Assembly: GCA_024734555.1 (NCBI GenBank) | Contig: JANPWX010000218.1 | Coordinates: 1 to 64,000 of the forward strand | DNA: 64,000 nucleotides | Direction: 5' to 3' | Source: Trochalopteron elliotii | Lineage: Eukaryota; Chordata; Aves; Passeriformes; Leiothrichidae | In this document: piece by piece, positions 52,524-64,000 of the stretch | Numbering within the stretch: the stretch's first letter is position 1 | Layout of the letters: every line of letters starts with the position of its first letter | Translations under genes and position numbers: made by a program | The notes under the pieces: generated by a model | Database searches by the model: none | What the model saw: the letters and a program-made list of their open reading frames with translations, nothing else | What the model was told of the DNA's origin: nothing

Positions 52524-53619
52524 CTGTACATGAAGGGCGCGACGGTGGCGGTGTTGGGGTGGCTGTACTGCTGCTGGGGCTGAGGGAGCTGCACGCTGAC
52601 CGTGTTGCTGCCCGTGGTGTGGGTGGTCACCGTGGGCCCTCCCACGGCCTGGCTGCTGCTGCTGCCATGCAGGCCCCCGGCGCCCTTCCCCTCGGAGGAG
52701 GCCAGGCTGGAGGAGGAGCTGGAGTGACGGCTGTCCAGCTGGGATTTCTGCTGGGAGAGCCCCGAGCCGGCTTTGCCGCCGCGGCTCCTGTCGCCTTCCT
52801 TCGCGGGAACGGGGGCACTTGAGGATTTCCCTGCGGTGTTCTTCATCCCTGGTTTTGGTATCCCGCTGTGAGAAGGGGCAGAGGCCTCCTTCTTGGCACT
52901 GTTCAGCTTCCCTCCTTTAGGGATAAAGCTCGCGATCTTGGAGGACTTTTTTGGCATCTCTGTCGTTGCTGTTAGTGCTGTCTGCTCTTCCTTAGATTCC
53001 TCTTTCAGGTCCAGCTTCTCGGTGATGGACGTCCTCTTTGCAATGTCTTTACTTTTATCCTTTTCCTTCTCTTTCTGTTTCTCCTTCTCGTTGCCCTTTG
53101 GAGAACTCTTCTTGTTGGTCAGCGCGCGGCTGAAAGTCCTTTGTGCAATTCCCTTGAGTGCAATTTTGGGGCTGCTGGACATGGACCCCGGGTTGCTCAC
53201 ATTCTGATTGGCGGCGTCGATCTCTTCGCTCTCCTCAAAGCTGAGCAGCATCTCCAGCTTCTCACAGCTGTTGTCCCTGGAGCCTGGACACTCCAGCGTC
53301 GTCCCCCCTGCTTTGGAACCCCCTTTGCTGTTGAAGAGTTTTAGCTTTTCCAGCATGGATTTCTGGCCGTTGGGAGCCGTTCTGGAGATTTCTGAGGGCG
53401 GCTTTGGAGGTTCCGCTGCCGGCTGCTTCACGGAGAGCATGGAGGACGTCGCTGTGTGCTTGGCACTGAGGGACTTGCTGCGCCAAGGTTTAATAGCAGA
53501 GCTGGGCTGAGGGATGGCCGAGGAGTTGTTGCAAGGAACGGCGCTGCCGCAGCTTTGAACTGAGGATGAGACATTTTCATTCATTCCTGTGGGCTGGGAG
53601 GCCGTGCTGTCTGCAGGCT
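52524..53619 (-). CDS. NAV2: NAV2 large internal coding exon (Ser/Lys/Pro-rich linker)
   Basis: This exon encodes 364 complete codons plus two bases at each end. I recognise it as neuron navigator 2 from conserved blocks such as QKSMLEKLKLFNSKGGSKAG, SSPKIALKGIAQRTFSRAL and GSNTVSVQLPQPQQQY. Seen directly: a pyrimidine-rich acceptor (ttccttccag) precedes base 53619 and a donor (AG|gtacgg) follows base 52524. The encoded segment is disordered in character. It holds a Lys/Glu-rich stretch at residues 176-190 of the exon, a Ser run at about 299-304, and three S-x-I-P motifs at residues 33-36, 230-233 and 251-254. Known of the family: navigators track growing microtubule ends through EB proteins and act in neurite outgrowth and cell migration. 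The N-terminal CH domain lies upstream outside the window. The open frame continues 5' past the acceptor to an ATG, but that part is intron. NAV1 and NAV3 share the domain plan; residue-level resemblance favours NAV2. Confidence 0.93.
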
Positions 53620-54810
53620 CTGGAAGGAAAACGCAGAAAACAACCCAAAAAAACAACAGGGTAGTACCTGGTGTTAGAATCTCACGGTAACTCTTTCTGT
53701 AACGAAACATCAAGGATTTCACACTGACAGCATTAAGAAGACACATCAGTATTTTCAACGTGGGTGAAATTCTGAGAAAATAAAAGCCAGTTTTCTTTTC
53801 TTACCCAGCAGAACAGCAACGAGCTCCTACTGTATAATTTGCATTTACTTGCTGTTTCAAGAAAAAGAAGGAAGAAAAAGAATCCCTTCCAATTCAAACC
53901 AAAATGTGTTCTGCGATGTGCTCTCCCTTATTAAGTCCACAATACTTTTTCATTAGCAAAAACACAGCACTATTTTGTAACTAAGGGTTCCCTCTGCTTT
54001 TGGCAAAATGCTTGCTCTCCAAGTTCGATTCTTAGAAAAACCTCAAACATTAAAAAATGCAGGAGTAAGGAGAAAAGTACAACTCAAGTCCTTTCAGCTA
54101 TTGGGGGGCAGGGGTGGTAATACCTTCATAATGCAAAGGTAGAAAAAACTCCATGTACAAAAATAAAACCTATTGTACCCTTTGGTAAAGAACCTAAATT
54201 AAGTATTACCACATATTCTAATACAGCTGTAAGAGAAGCTTGTGGCAGTTACTGCACAGCCCTCCCCCACACAGAAAACAAATCTTTTATTTAGTTAGTT
54301 CCTCCTAATGTTATTTGTTCTCATTAAGAAATTAGTTCCGAGCCTAAAGAGAGCTTGAAAAATCACACTCACCTACCAGTGGCCACTTCTCCTCTGAACC
54401 AGTTTCTCTTTGCAGAGTTTCCCTCTTGGAGATGTTACTCTCTCAATTATCACAAATATGTTTTCTGTTAAACTGCTCATGTTTCCAATTAAATTTTGTC
54501 ATCTGTGTCTGTTCGCCTGCCCAGCAGCCTGCTGGGGATTAACGGCTCTTTACCTATATTTCCCTGCCCTGCAGCACGAAAGTAAACTGTGTACAGAGCT
54601 GCATTTTTTTAATTCAAAAATCAACAGCAGTGGAGGGAGCGTGCGTTCTCGGCAGCAGGAGCAGCCCTGTGAATCCAGCCCTGTAAATCACAAGCTGCTG
54701 CAGCCACACAGGGGCTGTTTTGCTTCACTTTCAGTTGCTCGGTGAAGATACGGCTCTGTTAACCTCCCTCCTCTGATCCAAACCAGATCTACTGAAGATG
54801 TAAGTCGCAT

Positions 54811-54875
54811 ACATCTTCCTGACTTAGCACAGAATCAGGTTTCTGAGAGTATTTAGAGGCTCCTTAACAATAAAC
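54811..54875 (+). repeat. Nested duplication, unit 2 copy 1
   Basis: acatcttcctgacttagcac through ctccttaacaataaac recurs at 55291-55354 with a few substitutions and a one-base indel. Confidence 0.9.
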
Positions 54876-55195
54876 TCAGCCATTTCACGTGGTTACGGAC
54901 AAAGTGGAATAGCAGGAACTAATGATACTTTTAAAAATATCACTGAAGTCAGAAGGTTTCCAGGACTCTTAACCAGTAACTATTATACTGGCCAGTTTTG
55001 CTAGTCCTTTTCCTATGGCAAAGCACCCACATGGAGCTGGAAGGAATCAGGAGCTGGATTACACACACAGACAGGAATTACCCTGCTTCTAAGCCTATGC
55101 CAGCCTGCTGACTTCCAGGGCATCACTCCTATTTTACTCTAGTACAGAAGGAAAATCAAGCCACCAAATATCCCAAACAGTGATGCCACCTGGCC

Positions 55196-55441
55196 TCTCA
55201 CTGCTCTGCTCAAGCCTGCTGAATTCAACCCAGTGTGTTAAGGAGGACCAAAGAGATAATGGCATAGGAATCAGAGAATTTAAATCACACACATCTTCCT
55301 GACTTAGCACAGAATCAGGTTTCTAAGAGCATTAGAGACTCCTTAACAATAAACCCTTCTCACTGCCCTGCTCAAGCCTGCTGGATTCAGCCCAAAGTGT
55401 TAAGGAGGACCCAAGAGATAATGGCATAGGAATCAGAGAAT
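55196..55441 (+). repeat. Nested duplication: unit 1, unit 2 copy 2, unit 1 again
   Basis: Unit 1 (tctcactgctctgctcaagc through ggcataggaatcagagaat) occurs at 55196-55279 and again at 55358-55441. Unit 2 copy 2 (55291-55354) lies between them. Bases 55437-55441 also form the terminus of the adjoining CR1, so the copied unit includes the CR1 junction. Confidence 0.9.
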
Positions 55442-55570
55442 CATTGAGGTTGGAAAAGACAGGCAAGACCAAGTCCAACCATTAACACCAGACTGTCACA
55501 CCCCCCAGTGAACCACACCCCTAAGCACCACACCTGCACCTCTCCCTGAGCACTTGCAGGGATTCCAGCT
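55437..55570 (-). repeat. CR1 LINE 3' end
   Basis: On the plus strand, agaatcattgaggttggaaa, then aagaccaagtccaaccatta and caccacacctgcacctctcc is the reverse complement of a standard avian CR1 3' end. The first unit-1 copy at 55271-55280 holds only the first bases of this terminus. Confidence 0.85.
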
Positions 55571-58500
55571 CTGTGGGAGGAGCCCCAGTGACTCGCAGTG
55601 CAAACAGGAGCAGTGACCTGACACAGTGCCCTGACACAGAGGGGAAAGGAAGGAAGGTGACAACCTCTCCACAAGCTGCCAGCAAAGTTCCTCACTCTGC
55701 TTTCAAAAGCTGCACCACTGCTCTTTCCTTCGTGCCTCTTACCGTACACTGCTGCTTTGTTTTTGTTTTCATTTCCTGAAGTTCTCCTGCTCATCACAGT
55801 CCACTTCCCATCCCCAAACCACACCAGGCTCCTTTTGCACACTCAGAACAAGCAAGCCTTTGTCTCAGCCTGCCTTCCACAGAGGACGTCCAGCAATGAA
55901 GTGAAAGCTTCATGAAAATCCCAATTGTGCATACTGTACAGTCAATTTGTACAGATTATTTTTAAAAACAGTAATAGCCCATCTCAGTATTGGGATATTG
56001 CTACAGGAACTGGAGATTGACAGTACTTTCAACACTAACTTCCTAATCCACACGTCTTCTGGCCTCGTCATGCTAAACAAATCTCAGCACAAAGAACAGC
56101 CATGCCCAGAAATCATCAGAGCTGTCTGGGATTCATCAACGTGCCTGGGATGGATCCACAACCAGGGAGGGTCCCAATGCACTGATCAAGATGGACAGGG
56201 AAGCCTTCACTTGCTCAGCAAACAGGGCTGGGGCAATGGAAGGGTGACAGGATGACAAGGTTTGTATCTATGAAGTAGAAGAGCTGGCTGTACTCCCTGT
56301 TAGTGCAACATGTGCAGGCACAAAAGCTCAGCTCAGGGTCAGAGTTGAGGCAAATTGAGCAGATTTCTCTAGAAAAGAAATCTGCCTTCTCCAACACGTG
56401 CTTCACAGCAGCTTGAGAACAATACAGGCAATGGGATGAACAAAGCCAGCCTGCATTCCCCAGCACTCAGAGCCACTCACCTGAGACAGGAGGGAGCTGA
56501 GAGCCAGGCCCACGACCTGGCTCAGACACTGAGCTGGCTGTTGGGTCACTGCAAGGCAGCAGAGGCCACCACGTCAAAACAGGGCTCTGACCAGCTCCAC
56601 AACACTCTTCTAGAAGTGAAAGGAAGGGGTTGGCTGATTTGGACCCTCAGCTACATCCTAACAGCACAGATGAGTGCTCCAGTTCACAGACCTCTGGGAA
56701 AAAAAAAGCTTGGCTTTTTTCACTTGGCTTTTTTCACTTGGATCCAGTGAAATGTCTTGTTTTCCAAATCCCAAAGCATTGCTCAGAATTTATTTCCCAG
56801 CAAAATCTACAACTTTTTAATAGCTTCCTTTTTTTTTTTTAATGTTTTCAGGAAATCTATTTATTTGTTTATTTATGTTCGGTCACTGACTAAAGTATGT
56901 TTTTTCCCAGTTTATTTGTTTATAAACAGAACGTTCTCTTTGTCCCCACATACACCCTCCTGTCTGGAAGTGAATTTTGCTTCTGTTGCCAGTGGCGTAG
57001 GAGGAGCACAGTGCAGCACCATTTACAGACATTTCAGACAAACCAAAGTTAGGACAATACTATGATTGTAACATCAAAAAAAAAACCCCAAAAAACAAAA
57101 CAAAACAAAAATTGCAACAGTAATGCCATTTTCAGAGTGTCTTATTTAACATTTTCCACAAAGTGCATCCTGTGAATACTGGATGCTGCACACCTGAAAT
57201 GAATGAAAAACACTCACAAAGTCTACAGCTAAGCAGCAACACTTTGGGAAAGGAAAGAAGGTGCTTTATTACACAGCTATGGTGGATTTTGATTTGTACT
57301 TGGGTCAAATACAGTGAAACTGGAAAGTGAACATCCTCAAATGATTTACTGCATAGCCCCATGCACAGTTACTGCAAGAAATAAAAGGTCCAGCCTAAAA
57401 ACCTCTCATGAAAAATTGCTCCAGCTTAAGAAAACTTCAGTTTTTCAGATTCTCTGTTTCCTCCTTATGAACAAGTGCTGGCTCTTTTACTCCTTTGACC
57501 AAGTTTGGTAAGCAAAAGGAGCTCTGCTGCCAGAATGCAGCTTCAAATGCTGGGTTTCCTAATGAAGCAGCAACATCAATTCGTGGAGAACACATCAGCA
57601 TGCAAAAGGGGAAAGTTTTATTCAGCATAGCATAGACCCTTCTTTCATGAAAAGGGGAGCAGGTTTCATGCATTCAATTAATAAGCTTATTATTTCCCAT
57701 GTGTTCCTTTGTGAGGGAGGTATTTTCTTTCTTCAGCAACCTACATTAACTAAAACTGACTATAAAAGAAATGTTTTCAAACCCAAGCTACAGTCTACAA
57801 TAAATAATGATCACTTTCCTCTTTTCAAAGTCAAATCTTGGCCTGAAATCTATTTTGCTCCTAGTGTTCTGTTAAAAAAGATGTTGGTGGTCCAGTTCCA
57901 ATGCCAATACACACTGTAGCATGGGTAAATCTGATTTCAGCTGCTCCTGCAAAGACTGAACTGCATCTGCAAACCCACCCTGTTTGTGAAGAAGGAAAAA
58001 AAAAAAGAATCTGAAGGCTTATGATTTCATTCTTCCACAGAAGTCTTTGAGAGCTTATGTTATAATAAGGTCAGGAGAAAATATATGCAATTTCCCATCA
58101 TTTGTCATGTTCGCTCTGAGTAAGTTTTGATTTGCTATAACTGAAAACTTTCAAAAGCCATCATTGTAAGCATGAAAGGCAACACACAGACAAAGGATGT
58201 TCTCACAGTTACTCTCCTTAGGAGGGTCAAGAACTTAACAGCATTTTTATCCATTTTTGAATGAATGAACTTTCATTTTTTATTTCACAGCTATGGGAAA
58301 AAGCAATTTCTTATGAAGAGAAATATCTTGTAGCCCAGCCTATAGATTAGATAACAGATTTAAAAGCAAATCCACAGCCAGATTCTAATTTAGGAAATAA
58401 AAGCAGCTCTGCTCTGTGACATTACAGTGTCAGAACTGCAGAAACCACTGTGGCAGTTTCATCACTTCCCATCTAGAAGAATAAATGGTGAATCTTGACC

Positions 58501-59059
58501 CTTGCCATCCACCAGAAGATTCTCCTTCAGAGCAATCTACATCAAGTCCTACAGAGAAGAACTTTCTTTAGCTGAGCTGTTCTCTTCCTCAATGATCATT
58601 TATCAAACCCTCTAAGGATGGAAATGTCTGCATTCCTGCCAGGAAATCCCAATCTCTCCATAACCCAAACCACGAGCAGGTAGAGCAGAACACTCCCAAC
58701 AAGAGTGACCTGGCACACAGCCCCTCCTCAAAATAAGCACAACTCTTGTGGCCCACAGAAATTTCCATTTCCATTTCCATTGTAACACTGGGAGAACTGC
58801 AGCTGGCAGGAAGACACTGGCTGAGTGTCACTGCCAGCCTGGGGTGGCCATGGCCTCCACCCACAGGATGCCTGAAGCTTTCTGCTCTCTCTCCTCTTCT
58901 GGACCACAAATAACCCGACAGATATTATCTTTTTAAAGCAGAGATTGCCAGATAGGGAAGTTCTGCATGTGGCAGATGGTCAGTTTTACCTGAGAAAAGC
59001 ATGAATAGGGAACATTTTTGCTTTGCTGAGGATAAAACCTCAGATTCACAGCTGGAACC

Positions 59060-59145
59060 ATAGCTGCAAGAGACCTTTAAGATCATCTCCCTGTCATGGG
59101 CAGGAGCACCTTCCACTAGACCAGGCTGCTCAGGACCCTTTCTAA
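59060..59145 (-). repeat. CR1 LINE fragment
   Basis: gagacctttaagatcatctc, catgggcaggagcaccttcc and actagaccaggctgctcagg give the reverse-complement CR1 tail order. The fragment is short, with both ends lost in unique sequence. Confidence 0.7.
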
Positions 59146-61403
59146 TTGAGCAGAATTGTTTCCTTCAACTTCTACCCCCTGATTTTCCCTTTAGCAGTGA
59201 ATAAATCTGCTGTAACACAACACAGAAATTACCTTCAGTCTGTGATATTTTTCTTCCATTCCATCCTATCTACTCCTTCAATCCCAGTGTTGTAAACTCT
59301 GAACTTCAACAGCAGTTCCAGGCATTCACAGGAATGTGTTCTAGCTCTGAAAACCCTCAACAAAACCTGTGGATATGTCAGAAACTCAACTCCACTTGTT
59401 TCTGCCTCCATTCACACAGAGCCCCAGCACATGGAACAATGGTTCTGCTGTTGGCCAGCTCACTCAGCCAAGACCCAGCATTTTTGCTGAGGTGAGGGGA
59501 AATAAAACTGGAGCACAGGCAGCCCCTTTTCTCATTGTCTCTCCATAACCAACTAAGACATTTGAATTCCTTGTTGTTTTTGTTTATTTACTGTAAAATT
59601 CAAAATGCTGTTGACATGAATGCCTAAGAAAGCTTGGAGGGACCTCTATTGACCACACACCAGCCAGATGACCATAAAAATAATGAAACCAAATTTACTG
59701 TGCCATTCAAAACAAGTTGCACTCTCCATTTCATGCTAGACAAACACCATTCTTGTTCATTCTTCTCCATTTCCTTCTCACTATTTGTACAATCTAATCC
59801 CCCAAGACTTCTCACAACAGACTTATTCAAAAGCATTAATGAATTCCAGGCAGGAAGCTGTTATGGAATCTTTCATTAGATTTTACACTTAGCTGGAGTG
59901 GACAACATGTGCAGTTTAGCAGCCTTGCTCTGACAACATCTCTCCTGCAGGCTGTGTGAAACAGAAAAAATGAAAAAGCACTATGAAAATCAGTGCTCTG
60001 GGAACTGCAGCCAGGAAATATTGTCCATTTGTATCCAAACTGACAGCCATACTCAGCAATTTATGGTGGAGTCTCCTTCCTTCCAGTTCTCTGGTGCCAC
60101 TCACGGATCCTTCAGGAGTATTTGGACAAGGAAGAGGCAAAAGGCTCAGCAGAGAAGCCTCAGATGGAAGGGCCCAGGGCAGGTTGAACAATGCTCCTAC
60201 CCAAGGAGAAAAGGCTTCTAGAGGTGTGGTAGAAACATGCTGGCACTTGGGGAAGTCTGAGATGTACCTCTTTGCTTTCCCATGATTTAATAGTGAACCT
60301 TTCTTTCCATGGCTGTTTTGCTGGCACGCTGCACCCCAGCAATAAATTTATGAGAAATTGTAAATATTTATTTTAGAAGGAAACATGTAGGCACTGCAGA
60401 GGCCATGAAATGCTGGAGCAGCTGGTAGAAATTAATGTGCTTCCACCACCTCCAACACAGCCATGCAGGTATACATTGGGCAAGAAGGTGCTTCTCAAGG
60501 TTAAATTTTACTTCAAAGCTCAGCATTTTTATCCTCATGAGATGTACCGTTAAGAACATGTCACTGGCTATTTTTTTTAGGGTATTTTTTTTTCCCTGAA
60601 ATTTTCTAAAAATACATTTTGGTCTTGCTTTATGTGTTTCTAAAGCTGACACCAACTATGTTCAAAGTCCTGTGGTCTTGCAAAGCTCCACTTCAGCCAT
60701 GATTAAGCCTCCAGCCAGGCTTTGTCTAGGTAAAAGAGGACATATTTTTAAATGCCAGATTCAGCCAGCTGAACAGTTGCAAAATGAAGCACAAATTTGA
60801 TTCACTGCATACTCATATCTTGTCCTATAAACATGCCGTGCTGCTTGCTATTTCCTGCCAGTCTTTAAGCTGTTTGAGGGGCACACACCCAACAGAAATA
60901 TGTCACTGAGGATTTACTAAGATGAGCCAATCTTTCAAAAGCATGTTTGATTAGGAAAGTGAAAGGGTGCAAATATTACCCCAGGATGTACAGACATCTC
61001 AGCTGGCCAAAGAGGAGTATTTTGTTTGACACTGATGACTCTTGTAAGGATCACCTTCTGACACAAGGCAGGAGCTTTGTGTCTGGGGAATTTCTCAGCA
61101 TGAACAGCATTTGGTAAATTGGAGAAACAAACTGCAGCCAGTAAGATTTCACTCACTGAGGTCGACTGAAGAGGGGTGTGCTGAGAGAGAAGAAATGCCT
61201 ACATTTCAAAAGGTCGAGCCATTTGCACTGCAGCAAAAGGAGTGGCAGCAGAATGCAGCTGCACACCTCACAATTTGGCACCAAGGGAAAAGAAATGCCG
61301 TTCAGAAATGCTCCAGGAGTATCACACATGGAACCAGAGCTTTGGAGAATCACAGGGCAGAAGACAAAGAACTTAACTACTCCATGCTGTTCAGCAGCAA
61401 AAT

Positions 61404-61650
61404 AAGGCCTCAGGTGGAATGCTGTGTCCTCTAAAAGAGACTCACAGGCTGGAAAGGGGCCAGCACAGACCATCAAGACATAAAAGAGATTTATCACATT
61501 GAAGAGGTTTACCACAAGGAACCTCTAAGAAAAAGGATGGAGTTGTAAAGATTGCTTAGTCCAGAAAAGGCTGAAGGAGACATTTTAAGCCTTCAAATGC
61601 ATGAAGACTCTTATAAACAGGAGAAAGAGCAAGGAAGAGCAAAACTAGGC
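61404..61650 (+). repeat. Old CR1 LINE body fragment
   Basis: ggcctcaggtggaatgctgt, aaggggccagcacagacca, tagtccagaaaaggctgaag and cttataaacaggagaaagag follow the CR1 lower-body order (first-stage 'ctggagtactg' type phrase to the 'tataaacaggaggg' phrase). Strongly diverged. Confidence 0.55.
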
Positions 61651-62847
61651 CTTATTTGTAGCCACACAGAATGGCTTTATAGGTGTATTTTTAATAGCTA
61701 TTTTTAAGACCAAATGGGCACGGGAAGGGATACAGTTTAATAAGAGATGGTCAAGCCCCTGTCATGAGACATTTCAGGCTTGTGAACACCTGTCAGGTGT
61801 GGGTGTTTCCTACACAGGTACAGTTGATTTTCCTTCAGAGCTGGAGCACAGACTCCCCATTTGTTCTTTACAGATGCAATTCTACAAACACACAGTGCAA
61901 GCTGCAAGCTTGCTAAAATCTGAAGCACAGTCTTTTAAACAGAGTTAGAGCCAGGAGCCAAATCTGCACTTCAAGGTGATGACTCAACAAAAGAAAGTAC
62001 CAGGTTCCTCAGCATAACCTTCATATTACCTCAGCTCCTTCCTTTCTCTCTGTGTTTTCATTTTCACTCTTGATTGATCAAATTCATGATCACTGTATTA
62101 TAGTCAAGGCAAAACAAACCACCTTGAGCATTTGGTAAATGCCTCCAATGTATATTATATTTAGAAAACTGGAGAGGGTTACTCCAGCCTCTGCTTTTGG
62201 TAGTGCACACAGCAGAACAAGAGGAAACACCCACTACTCTGGTAAGGGATTTATTGAGACAAATTCTGTACATTTATTTTACATCTGTCAGACTTACAGG
62301 GAAAACCCTTGGTCAATAAAACCAGAGCATCCCTTGAATGCCAACACAGAGGAGCACACAAGCAGCATCCTAAACACTAAGCCAGAATATGTTGTTTGCT
62401 TCATGTCTGACCTAAATAAAGCATTTTTACAGGGTGGGATGACTGAAAGTAAAGTAATTATCACATTTTCACGCTGTTGAGACAATCACATTTGTTTCCC
62501 AGTGAAAATTTGAAAGTGTGGTAAAATGGTTTCATATTTTATGAACTTATGCCTCTTTAAAAATATAAAATCTTTTCCACTTTTGCAAAGCTTTTAATCT
62601 TAGTGAATTTGGCACAGTCTTATCAAGTCATCATTTCAAAAGTAAATGTTGGATTCATTCAACATTAGATTCATTTCCTAAGAAATTATCAGATTCATTT
62701 CTAAAGAAAGAGAAACCTAAAAATACTACTACCCCCAAGATGGATATAGAACAGGAGTGAAAGCAATTGTTTCAAAAAGCCAAAGAAAGGAAATCTTTTC
62801 TAAGCCTGTAGGAACACAATTTTCAGTCATGAAGAAAGTTGAACCTA

Positions 62848-62897
62848 CCGAAAAAAATTTAAATAAATAAATGAATGGATAAATAAATAAATAAAAA
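62848..62897. repeat. (AAAT)n simple repeat
   Basis: Interrupted aaataaataa units (with atgaatgg in the middle) lie just downstream, on the NAV2 strand, of the candidate splice unit. Confidence 0.85.
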
Positions 62898-62906
62898 TTA
62901 ACTTAC

Positions 62907-62938
62907 TGTTGTCTGTTGCACGAGCCAACTGTTCCATT
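62907..62938 (-). other. Candidate 32-bp microexon or cryptic splice unit
   Basis: On the minus strand, gatttttacag precedes AATGGAACAGTTGG and the segment ends AACA|gtaagt. That is an acceptor and a near-perfect donor 32 bp apart. The length is not a multiple of three, so inclusion between the canonical upstream exon and the large exon would shift the frame. An ATG inside could serve an alternative 5' end. Probably a coincidence or pseudo-exon. Confidence 0.15.
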
Positions 62939-63446
62939 CTGTAAAAATCACTTCCCATCTTTCTGACATCCATACACACATCTTTCAAACTCAGGAACTC
63001 TGCTTATTTTTGCTAGTCTCAGGTGAATTGTTAAGACCTTTCTGCTGGTCCTGGTTTCCAAAACTTTCCTCACTCCAGAACTGGGCCCAGCACCAACTGA
63101 CTGGCACAGCTGAAAACAGGTTCAGTGATGAGCCAGCAGTTACCAAAAGGGCCAATGCCTTTTCAGCATCAATTAGTGCAAGAGAGTCCTCAGCTGAAAA
63201 TCCTCAGCCTACAGAGAACATGGGTTGAGACACCAGGCTTAAAATTTCACATTTATGCCCCACCTGTGTGCCACTGGATGCTGCAGTAACTCACTCAGCA
63301 GGGAGGGAGCACTGGAAAAAACTAACTTTGGGAGTTTGTATGAACTGAACACTGAACCTGAAGTGTTCAAGCATCTCAACACTTCAGGACTAGCCAGTCT
63401 TTAATGAGTAAAAGATGTAATTCAAAATATAACTTATTGCAACAGC

Positions 63447-63740
63447 AGAATCACAGGGCAGTGGCTGGTTTGGGTTGGAAGGGACCTGAAAGTTCATCCA
63501 GTTCCAACCTCCCTGCCCTGGGGACACCTCCCACTATCCCAGGCTGCTCCAAGCCCCATCCAGCCTGGCCTTGAACATTTCCAGGGATGGGGCAGCCACA
63601 GGAAAACCTGTGCCAGGGCCTCACCACCCCTGCAGTACAAACTTTCTTCCAAAAATCTAATCTGAACCCACCCCCTGTCAGTTGAAAGTCATTCCCCCAC
63701 GTCCTGTCTGCCACAAGCTGCCCTTGTCAAACAGCCCATT
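63447..63740 (-). repeat. CR1 LINE 3' fragment
   Basis: agaatcacagggcagtggct, ggttggaagggacctgaaag, ccatccagcctggccttgaa, catttccagggatggggcag, cctgtgccagggcctcacca and attcccccacgtcctgtctg form a well-preserved reverse-complement CR1 3' end. Homology may continue, more diverged, to about 63910. Confidence 0.92.
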
Positions 63741-64000
63741 GTGAGAAGAGTCTGTTCAGCCATCCCAGTGACCTCCTGGCAGCACTAGGTCAGCTGGCTC
63801 CATGCCACAGGAATTGCATCCAACATCCCTGCTCCAACTATCCTGATAACTACCCCTGCACCTGAAGCCATAAAAAGCCTTCTCTTTCCCATTCAGGCTG
63901 AATGCTTCTATAAATGGGTAGAAAAAAAAATTTACGTGCTCTAAGACAAGTTTCTGTTGTGCTTTTTAAGCCTCAGAGCTCTTTTTTCCCCACTTCTGGG

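Larger units (their letters stand above)
53620..64000 (-). other. NAV2: NAV2 intron upstream of the large exon
   Basis: At least 10.4 kb of intron preceding the acceptor at 53620-53621. It contains the nested duplication at 54.8-55.4 kb, four CR1 pieces, (AAAAC)n near 57080-57110 and (AAAT)n near 62858-62897. The preceding canonical exon is not in the window. A 32-bp splice-flanked candidate at 62907-62938 is the only exon-like object. Confidence 0.65.

Noticed and set aside
52559..53510. Plus-strand frames opposite the large NAV2 exon
   Set aside because: They are antisense shadows of the GC-rich NAV2 coding exon.
53620..53758. N-terminal extension of the 446-codon minus-strand frame (MKILMCLLNAVSV...) as a NAV2 start
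   Set aside because: A good pyrimidine-rich acceptor (ttccttccag) lies exactly where NAV2 similarity begins, and the extension has no resemblance to navigators. It is intron read-through.
55441..55842. 133-codon minus-strand open frame
   Set aside because: It overlaps the CR1 terminus and nested duplication. The rest has no protein resemblance.
1..64000. CRISPR arrays, operons, tRNA or rRNA genes
   Set aside because: The window is vertebrate nuclear DNA. No regularly spaced repeat array, and no tRNA or rRNA pattern, was seen on either strand.

Overview
This is a eukaryotic genomic window, almost certainly from a bird and possibly a passerine. The clearest evidence is a set of CR1-type LINE 3' ends in both orientations, several solo retroviral LTRs, and the coding exons of one vertebrate gene. 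There are no bacterial features. The only gene I can support is NAV2 (neuron navigator 2), on the minus strand. NAV2 is a large microtubule plus-end-associated protein involved in neurite outgrowth and axon guidance. Only its middle part lies here. The N-terminal calponin-homology exons lie beyond base 64000, and the coiled-coil and C-terminal AAA+ exons lie beyond base 1.

In transcription order (high to low coordinates) the readable coding exons are: 53619-52524 (1096 bp, the large Ser/Lys/Pro-rich exon); 48798-48686 (113 bp); 45070-44962 (109 bp); 42498 into an assembly gap at 42353; and 1144-1006 (139 bp). Every readable splice junction has consensus AG/GT signals, and the phases agree from exon to exon where both partners can be read. 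Between the exon at 42.4 kb and the one at 1.1 kb, roughly 120-130 codons expected from vertebrate NAV2 are missing. They probably lie inside the two runs of N (42009-42353 and 23705-24104). The second run is flanked on the minus strand by a pyrimidine tract and a donor-like gtaagc.

The rest (over 95%) is intron. Recognisable content is: CR1 fragments (1.35, 19.1, 51.2, 55.4, 59.1, 61.4 and 63.4 kb); two solo LTRs of one family in opposite orientation (31.3-31.6 minus, 52.0-52.36 plus); a third LTR of another type (42.9-43.24 kb); a 0.41-kb direct duplication (7.59 and 13.03 kb); a 0.12-kb inverted duplication (3.15 and 8.49 kb); a nested local duplication (54.8-55.44 kb); a split short repeat (43.7 and 45.6-45.9 kb); simple repeats; and probable conserved noncoding (regulatory) sequence around 16.7-18.2 kb.

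I found no convincing second protein-coding gene, RNA gene or novel multi-gene system. The most useful observations are three SxIP-type EB-binding motifs in the large NAV2 exon, the likely location of the missing NAV2 exons in assembly gaps, and the set of intronic duplications.
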